From: DASSUW01 sp963806395
GTDB lineage: Bacteria > Actinomycetota > Thermoleophilia > Solirubrobacterales > Solirubrobacteraceae
Length of the DNA: 64,000 nt
Direction: 5' to 3'
NCBI GenBank assembly: GCA_963806395.1
Contig: CAWDYI010000019.1
Coordinates: forward strand, 434,001 to 498,000
Under the pieces are notes generated by a model. That model ran no database searches. It saw only the letters and a list, made by a program, of their open reading frames with translations, and was not told the origin of the DNA. This document shows, piece after piece, positions 58,928 through 64,000 of the stretch. A program made the position numbers and the translations under genes. How positions within the stretch are numbered: position 1 is the stretch's first letter; the number at the start of each line of letters is the position of its first letter.

Positions 58928-59728
58928 ATGACCGTCCCGAGCGCACCGTTGTGCGTCATCCCTTCGTACCTGCGCACGCCGGCGGATCTGGACCTGCTCG
59001 TGCACTGCCTGGTCTCGCTGTGGGGCACCGCGCCTGAGGCGGGTGTGCTCGTCGTGGACGACGGCAGCCCGGAGCGCTCGCTGCTCGAGCCGCTCGCCGC
59101 GGCAGTCGGCGAGCTCGGCTACGAACTGATCGCCAAGGACGAGAACGAGGGCTTCGCGCGGACCGTCAACGTCGGCCTCCAGCACGCGCTCGAGACCGGC
59201 CGCGACGCCGTTCTCGTGAACGCCGACATCGAGTTCACCGAGGCCGGCTGGCTCGACCGGATGCTGGCGCGCACCGACACGCTGGGCCGCCCGGCTGCGG
59301 TGGTCGGCGCCCGCCTGCTGTATCCCAACGGCTGCATCCAGCACGCCGGAGTGTTCCTCTCGATCCGGGCCCGCGGGTTCTGGCACCGCTGCCAGTACGG
59401 TCCCGCCGATCTTCCCGAGGCGCTGATGCCGGTGCGCTGCCCCGTGACGGCGGCGCTCCAGCTGATCCGCCACGAGACGCTCGAGACGATCGGGCTGTAC
59501 GACGAGGGCTACCGGATGGCCTACGAGGATGTCGACTACTGCCTGCGCGTCTTCGCCTCCGGCCTGCAGTGCATCTACGAGCCGAGCGTCTGCGCGGTGC
59601 ACCACGAGAGCGTCTTCCGCGGCCGCTCGACTCCGAAGCTCGAGCGCTGGCAGCAGGAGTCGGCGCAACGGCTGCAGCAGAAGTGGGCAGCCGCGGACCT
59701 GAGCGAATTCGTCCCGGCGATCGTATGA
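58928..59728 (+). CDS. Family 2 glycosyltransferase (pair 2)
   Basis: The 266-residue GT2 protein has VIPSYLRTPADLDLLVHCLVSLW at the start, VDDGSPERSLLEP, DENEGFARTVNVGL, VNADIEF and MAYEDVDYCLRVFASG. It is a paralogue of the GT2 at 57.1 kb. ATG 58928 is 7 nt from a sigma-28 -10 box, so the message is probably leaderless. It overlaps the GT4 gene of pair 2. Confidence 0.88.
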   Translation: MTVPSAPLCVIPSYLRTPADLDLLVHCLVSLWGTAPEAGVLVVDDGSPERSLLEPLAAAVGELGYELIAKDENEGFARTVNVGLQHALETGRDAVLVNADIEFTEAGWLDRMLARTDTLGRPAAVVGARLLYPNGCIQHAGVFLSIRARGFWHRCQYGPADLPEALMPVRCPVTAALQLIRHETLETIGLYDEGYRMAYEDVDYCLRVFASGLQCIYEPSVCAVHHESVFRGRSTPKLERWQQESAQRLQQKWAAADLSEFVPAIV

Positions 59729-60780
59729 CCGAACTTCCCCGCACGATCTTCCTCGGCCTCTCCAACGGCGCTGTCGCCTGGTACCGCTGCGCCCTGCCCG
59801 CCACGGTGCTCGGCCTGCACTGGATCGGCATCGCCGGCGAGCCGCCGGATCCCACGATCCGCACCGGCGCGGCGCACTCGGACTTCAGCTTCGCCGACGT
59901 CGGCTCATATGACGTGATCGTCGTCCAGCAGGTCGCCGGCCCGGCGTGGCTGAAGGCGATCCGCGGGTGGCAGGAGGCCGGCGCCACCGTGCTGTACGAG
60001 ATCGACGACTGGCTCCACGGCGTCCGCAACGTCCCGCACCACACGCAGGCGGAGCGGCTCGACCGCGCAGGCGTGCAGCGCCACGAGCTGTGCATGCGTG
60101 CCGCTGACGGCGTGATCTGCTCGACCGACTACCTCGCGCGGCGCTACGCCTCGGTCAACCCGCGCACCTGGACGTGCCGCAACGGCATCGACCTGGTCCG
60201 CTTCAACTTCACGCGCCCCGAACGCGAGCACGTCGGCATCGGCTGGGCCGGCGGGACCGGCCACACCGCCGCCGCGCGGCCGTGGATCGAAGAGGTCGGC
60301 GTGGTGATGCGCGAGCGCGCCGACACCCGCTTCATCAGCGTCGGTCAGCCGTTCGCCAACTGGTTCGGCGGCGAGTTCGGCACGCGCACGCTGTCGATCC
60401 CGTTCACGGCGATGGAGGTCTATCCCGCCGCGATGACCCACTTCGACATCGCGCTCGCGCCGGCCGGCAAGGGCGATTACTTCAAGGGCAAGAGCGATCT
60501 GCGCTGGCTCGAGGCCTCCGCGCTCGGGATGCCGTGCATCGCCGATCCGGACGTGTACCCGGAGATCGAGCACGGCGTCACCGGCTTCCACGCCTCGACG
60601 CCGGCCGAGATGGGCGAGATCCTGCGCGAGCTGGTCGCCGATCGCGACCTCCGCGACCGCGTCGGCGCCGCCGCCCGCGCGTACGTCACCGAGCACCGCA
60701 CCGTGCAGGTCGCCGCCCAGAGCTGGGCGGAGGTCCTCCGCGAGGCGGTCCGCGAGCCACTCGCCGCAGTCGCGCCATGA
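59725..60780 (+). CDS. GT4/GT-B-type glycosyltransferase (pair 2)
   Basis: The 351-residue GT-B protein is a paralogue of the pair 1 enzyme: FLGLSNGAVAWYRCALPATVLGLHWIGI, GIGWAGGTGHTAAARPWIEEVGV, DIALAPAGKGDYFKGKSDLRWLEASALGMPCIADPDVYPEIEHGVTGFH. The pair is a tandem duplication of the first GT2-GT4 module. Its stop overlaps the CHAP gene start. Confidence 0.86.
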   Translation: MTELPRTIFLGLSNGAVAWYRCALPATVLGLHWIGIAGEPPDPTIRTGAAHSDFSFADVGSYDVIVVQQVAGPAWLKAIRGWQEAGATVLYEIDDWLHGVRNVPHHTQAERLDRAGVQRHELCMRAADGVICSTDYLARRYASVNPRTWTCRNGIDLVRFNFTRPEREHVGIGWAGGTGHTAAARPWIEEVGVVMRERADTRFISVGQPFANWFGGEFGTRTLSIPFTAMEVYPAAMTHFDIALAPAGKGDYFKGKSDLRWLEASALGMPCIADPDVYPEIEHGVTGFHASTPAEMGEILRELVADRDLRDRVGAAARAYVTEHRTVQVAAQSWAEVLREAVREPLAAVAP

Positions 60781-61394
60781 GCCTCGAGGTCACGCTCCAG
60801 CGGATCGTCCAGATCCAGACCATGCTGTCGCCCGCCCCGCCTCCGCCGACGGCGGCTCCCGTCGCTGCGCCCTCCGCCTTCGGGCAGGCGCTGCAGGCGG
60901 CCGGCGGCGACCCCACGGGCGGCGCGGTCGGCGTGATGCCGGCCACCGGCGGCACCCCCGGCGGTCGCGCCGCGCTCGCCGCCGCGCAGGCCGAGGTCGG
61001 CCAGGCCGAGCAGCCGCCCGGCTCGAACGACTCGCCGCGGATCTCGCAGTATCGCCAGGCCACCGTCGGTGCGGGCGTCGGTCCGTGGTGCGCCTACTTC
61101 GTCTCATGGGCCGCCCGCCAGGCCGGGACGCCGATCGGCGATCAGGGCCAGGGCTACGGCCGCGTCGACGACGTCTGGGCCTGGGGCGAGCGGAGCGGTC
61201 GCGCGATCCCGGCCGCCGGCGCCGTGCCCCAGTCCGGCGACCTGATCGTCTGGGACGAGCACATCGGCATCGTCGAGTCGGTCGCTCCCGACGGCACGAT
61301 CACCACGGTCGAGGGCAACTCGTCCAACGCGGTGTCGCGACGCACCTACGCGGCCGGCGGCGGCGGCGCCATCGGCTACGTGCGCCTCGGCTAG
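60777..61394 (+). CDS. CHAP-domain cell-wall hydrolase, flagellar-type N-terminus
   Basis: The 205-residue protein has an N-terminal MSLEVTLQRIVQIQTML...SAFGQAL segment like that of the lytic transglycosylase at 37.1 kb, then a CHAP domain with C105 in GPWCAYFVSWAA and H162 in WDEHIGIVESV. It would cleave peptidoglycan stems or cross-bridges during flagellar assembly. No signal peptide is seen, so export may go through the flagellar apparatus. The stop TAG lies in the target duplication of the IS. Confidence 0.8.
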   Translation: MSLEVTLQRIVQIQTMLSPAPPPPTAAPVAAPSAFGQALQAAGGDPTGGAVGVMPATGGTPGGRAALAAAQAEVGQAEQPPGSNDSPRISQYRQATVGAGVGPWCAYFVSWAARQAGTPIGDQGQGYGRVDDVWAWGERSGRAIPAAGAVPQSGDLIVWDEHIGIVESVAPDGTITTVEGNSSNAVSRRTYAAGGGGAIGYVRLG

Positions 61395-61395
61395 T

Positions 61396-62445
61396 TGTAG
61401 TTCCTGAGGAGGTTGTTCATCCGGGCCTCCTAGGAGGCTGAGGGCTGCCAAGCGGTCCCAACCTCCCAAGGAGGAGCCCGGATGAAGTTGCACGCTAACG
61501 CGGCCCTGTCATTGACGCAGCGGCGTCGGATGGTGTTGCGGGTGCTCGAGCAGGGCTGGTCGATCAAGGCCGCGGCGGCGGCCGCTGAGACCAGTGAAAG
61601 GACTTGTGGGAAGTGGGTGGCTCGCTACCGCGCTTGCCGAGAGAGCGGGTTGCTGGATCACAGCAGCGCCCCGCACGTGGTCGCCAACCGCACCTGCGAG
61701 CGGCGGATCGAAGCGATCGCCGCCGTCAGACGGTTGCGCTTCACGGGCCCGGAGATCGCCGAGCTGCTGGGAATGCCGCTGTCGACGGTGTCGGGCATCC
61801 TGACGCGGATCGGGATGGGCCGGCTCGGGCGGCTGGGCCTTGAGCCGGCCGAGCGCTACGAGCGCGCACGCCCCGGCGAGCTGATCCACATCGACGTCAA
61901 AAAGCTCGGGCGCATCCAGGGCGGCGCCGGGCACCGGATGACCGGCCGCCGCCACTACAACCCGCGTTACCGCGACGCCGCCGGCGTTCCCCGCTGCACG
62001 GTCGGCTATGACTACGTGCACGTCGCCGTCGACGACTGCACGCGGCTCGCCTACGCCGAGGTGCTGGGCGATGAGAAAGCCAGCACCGCCAGCGGCTTCC
62101 TGCGCCGAGCGATCGCCTTCTACCGCCGCCACGGCATCACCGTCGAGCGCGTGCTGACCGACAACGGCTCGCCCTACCGCTCCGCCGTGCACGCGATCGC
62201 CTGCCGCGCGCTCGGCGTCCGCCACCTCAGAACGCGGCCACGCCGGCCGCAGACCAACGGCAAGGCCGAGCGCTTCATCCGCACCATGCTCGCCGGCTGG
62301 GCCTACGGCGCGCTCTACGGCACCAACCGAGAACGCACCGCAGCCCTTGACGGCTGGCTCTGGCGATACAACCATCACCGCCGACACTCAGCCATCGGCC
62401 GCCAACCGCCCATCACACGACTGAACAACCTGCTCGGGTCTTACA
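61396..62445 (+). mobile_element. Intact IS481-family insertion sequence
   Basis: 1050 bp. Inverted ends are TGTAGTTCCTGAGGAGGTTG (61396-61415 and on to TTCA at 61419) and TGTAAGACCCGAGCAGGTTG (on the minus strand, from 62445, also continuing TTCA). The 6 bp target duplication GCTAGT (61390-61395 and 62446-62451) fits the NCTAGN preference known for IS481. It carries one transposase gene. Flanking genes remain intact because the duplicated bases restore both stop codons. Confidence 0.92.
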
Positions 62446-62450
62446 GCTAG
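61482..62450 (+). CDS. IS481-family transposase
   Basis: The 322-residue DDE transposase has an N-terminal helix-turn-helix (LTQRRRMVLRVLEQGWSIKAAAAAAETSERTCGKWVARY), DVKK and DYVHVAVDDCTRLAYAEV with the first catalytic Asp residues, VLTDNGSPYRS with the second, and QTNGKAERFIRTML with the Glu. The coding frame runs out through the right inverted repeat and stops at TAG 62448-62450, inside the target duplication, so its last residue depends on the insertion site. It seems intact. Confidence 0.92.
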   Translation: MKLHANAALSLTQRRRMVLRVLEQGWSIKAAAAAAETSERTCGKWVARYRACRESGLLDHSSAPHVVANRTCERRIEAIAAVRRLRFTGPEIAELLGMPLSTVSGILTRIGMGRLGRLGLEPAERYERARPGELIHIDVKKLGRIQGGAGHRMTGRRHYNPRYRDAAGVPRCTVGYDYVHVAVDDCTRLAYAEVLGDEKASTASGFLRRAIAFYRRHGITVERVLTDNGSPYRSAVHAIACRALGVRHLRTRPRRPQTNGKAERFIRTMLAGWAYGALYGTNRERTAALDGWLWRYNHHRRHSAIGRQPPITRLNNLLGSYS

Positions 62451-63421
62451 TCGGCGGGTGCGCCCGCCATCGCGTTGAGATCCTCGCCGGTCAGCCAGCG
62501 GTCGTTGGTGTCGGAGGCGAACCGGAAGCCGTCGGGCAGGGGCTCGCCTCGCTCCGGCATCTCGGTCACCCAGCTCGCGAGGTGGGGAAGGATCACGAAC
62601 CGGTCACCGAGGTCGACCGAGTGGCGCGCCTCGTCCTCGGTCAGCAGCACCTCGTGCAGCTTCTCCCCCGCCCGGATGCCGATGATCCGGCGCTCGGCGC
62701 CCGGAGCCACGACGTCGGCGACGTCGGTGACGCGCATGCTCGGGATCTTCGGGACGAACGTCTCGCCGCCCCGGATCAGCGGCAGGCTGCTCAGCACGAA
62801 CTCGACGGCATCCTGGAGCGTGAGCCAGAACCGCGTCATCCGCTCGTCGGTGATGGTCACGACGCCGGTCTTGGCCTGCTCCCTGAAGGTCGGGATCACG
62901 CTCCCCCGGCTGCCGACCACGTTGCCGTAGCGCACGGAGGCGAAGCGCGCCGACCCGGCCGAGTAGACGCCGGCCTGGGCGATGATCTTCTCCGCGCACA
63001 GCTTCGCGGCGCCGTACAGGTTGACCGGGTTGACCGCCTTGTCGGTGCTCAGCGAGACCGTCAGCGGGACGTCGTTGTCGATCGCCGCGGAGATCACGTT
63101 CTCCGCGCCGAGCACGTTCGTCTGCACCGCCTCGAACGGGTTGTACTCGCACGCCATCACCTGCTTGAGGGCGGCGGCATGGACGATCAGGTCGACGCCC
63201 CGGGTGGCGAGGCGCAGGCGGTCGCGGTCGCGGACGTCGCCGAGCAGCATCCGCAGCCGCTGGTCCTGGAAGTTGTGGGCGAGCTCGGATTGCTTGAGCT
63301 CGTCGCGGCTGAAGACCCGGATCGCCTCGACGTCGAAGCGATCCAGGACCGTCCGAATGAACGCCTGACCAAAGGAACCGGTCCCGCCGGTGATCAGTAG
63401 GGTCTTGCCGTTGAGGTCCAC
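62447..63421 (-). CDS. pseB: UDP-N-acetylglucosamine 4,6-dehydratase (inverting), PseB
   Basis: The 324-residue SDR enzyme has an NAD-binding TGGTGSFG near the N-terminus, YGAAK as the catalytic Tyr/Lys pair, and SLSTDKAVNPVNLYG, the block of the inverting PseB/FlaA1 type. It makes the first intermediate of pseudaminic or related nonulosonic acid pathways used for flagellin glycosylation. GTG 63421 is chosen. It is read convergently to the IS and its stop TAG lies in the duplicated CTAG. Confidence 0.9.
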   Translation of the reverse strand: MDLNGKTLLITGGTGSFGQAFIRTVLDRFDVEAIRVFSRDELKQSELAHNFQDQRLRMLLGDVRDRDRLRLATRGVDLIVHAAALKQVMACEYNPFEAVQTNVLGAENVISAAIDNDVPLTVSLSTDKAVNPVNLYGAAKLCAEKIIAQAGVYSAGSARFASVRYGNVVGSRGSVIPTFREQAKTGVVTITDERMTRFWLTLQDAVEFVLSSLPLIRGGETFVPKIPSMRVTDVADVVAPGAERRIIGIRAGEKLHEVLLTEDEARHSVDLGDRFVILPHLASWVTEMPERGEPLPDGFRFASDTNDRWLTGEDLNAMAGAPAD

Positions 63422-63481
63422 GAGAAAGCTGGCGCGGGAGTCTAGAGCGGCGATCGGCGTCCGCCGGCCGGTGCCATCGCG

Positions 63482-64000
63482 GTGAATCGGGTCGTCATCG
63501 TCCAGGCGCGCATGACCTCGACGCGCCTGCCGGGCAAGGTGCTCGCCGACCTCGCGGGCCGGCCGATGCTCGAGCGCGAGCTCGAGCGCCTCCGGCGGTG
63601 TGACCGCGCCGACGAGATCGTGCTCGCCGTCACCGACAACCCGGACGACGAGCCGCTCGTGGTGCTCGCACGGCGCCTCGGCGTGCGCTGGTATCGCGGC
63701 AGCGAGCACGACGTCCTCGCGCGCTGCGTGGGCGCCGCGCGCGACGCGGCGGCGGATCTCGTCGTGCGCGTCACGGCCGACTGCCCGCTGATCGACCCCG
63801 AGGAGACCGACGTGGTGATCGGCGCGCTCGAGGAGCGCCGCGCGACCGCCGACTACGCCTCGAACACGCTCGAGCGCACGCTGCCGCGCGGCCTGGACAC
63901 CGAGGCGCTGTGGCGCGACACGCTGGAGCGCACGTCGCGTCTCGCGACGTCCCAGAAGGCGCGCGAGCACGTGACCTGGTTCTGCCACTCCGAGCGCCCG
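63482..64000 (+). CDS. SpsF/PseF-type nucleotidyltransferase, 3' truncated by window end
   Basis: From GTG 63482 an open frame reads VVIVQARMTSTRLPGKVLADLAGRPMLERELERLRRC, the cytidylyltransferase-like start of SpsF, then VTADCPLIDP and STEHD-type residues. In nonulosonic acid clusters such proteins activate the sugar as a CMP donor. It is divergent from pseB, with 60 bp between them, and continues past 64000. Exact substrate is not decidable from the visible part. Confidence 0.85.
   Translation, partial: MNRVVIVQARMTSTRLPGKVLADLAGRPMLERELERLRRCDRADEIVLAVTDNPDDEPLVVLARRLGVRWYRGSEHDVLARCVGAARDAAADLVVRVTADCPLIDPEETDVVIGALEERRATADYASNTLERTLPRGLDTEALWRDTLERTSRLATSQKAREHVTWFCHSERP

Noticed and set aside
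18662..61394. Missing flgH, flgI and flgA read as gene loss
   Set aside because: L- and P-ring genes are not needed in a monoderm, and the rest of the locus is intact, so absence is expected.
1..64000. CRISPR arrays, tRNA or rRNA genes, prophage
   Set aside because: No regularly spaced repeats, no tRNA-like cloverleaf or rRNA segments, and no phage structural genes were recognised. The only mobile element seen is the IS481-family copy.

Overview
High-GC DNA with GTG/TTG starts and many stop/start overlaps. The actinobacterial fhaA-fhaB-pstP-rodA-pbpA-pknB operon sits beside gyrA, and there is a complete monoderm flagellar locus with no L- or P-ring genes. I infer a flagellated deep-branching actinobacterium of the Thermoleophilia/Solirubrobacterales type (Conexibacter- or Solirubrobacter-like). 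The genus is an inference from gene content, not a database result.

Layout. 1-1131 is the 3' end of gyrA. 1132-1625 has no protein gene but holds a candidate small RNA with a strong terminator, flanked by inverted copies of a ~90 bp repeat. 1.6-6.5 kb (minus strand) carries an M48 membrane peptidase, an HNH endonuclease, prephenate dehydratase, a DUF4446 protein and an unknown membrane-anchored protein. 6.6-16.3 kb (plus strand) is the Ser/Thr phosphosignalling and cell-wall operon: a polytopic kinase, FhaA, FhaB, PP2C phosphatase, RodA, PBP, PknB with four PASTA domains, and Ddl. A second kinase with an extracytoplasmic domain and a DsbA-like gene follow. Four of the first seven genes after gyrA are frameshifted (six apparent indels between about 1.8 and 7.3 kb), which looks more like sequence error than decay.

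18.7-61.4 kb is almost entirely flagellar. The minus-strand block carries rod and hook-junction genes, fliW and csrA (25.0 to 18.7 kb). The plus-strand blocks run a FliK-like/FlhB-like pair, fliA, flaG-fliD, fliS-fliT, flgB-flgC-fliE-fliF-fliG-fliH-fliI, fliL1-methyltransferase, fliJ-lytic transglycosylase-fliK-flgD-flgE, flbD-motA-motB-fliL-fliN, a non-flagellar insert (BrkB-like protein plus ABC transporter), fliO-P-Q-R-flhB-flhA-flhF-PilZ, three tandem flagellins, two tandem GT2+GT4 glycosyltransferase pairs and a CHAP hydrolase. No fliM is present. An intact IS481-family element, with inverted repeats and the 6 bp duplication GCTAGT, sits exactly between the CHAP gene and pseB. The window ends in a nucleotidyltransferase gene.

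How it works together. Fifteen sites match CTCAAG-N14/15-GCCGATCA, a sigma-28 (FliA/WhiG)-type promoter. They lie before nearly every flagellar operon, including early rod, motor and export genes, fliA itself and both glycosyltransferase pairs. At several the -10 box ends only 7-9 nt before the start codon, which implies leaderless mRNAs. FliW/CsrA next to the hook-junction genes, with GGA motifs in the flagellin leaders, suggest post-transcriptional flagellin control. The glycosyltransferases plus PseB and the nucleotidyltransferase suggest a glycosylated filament co-expressed with flagellin.
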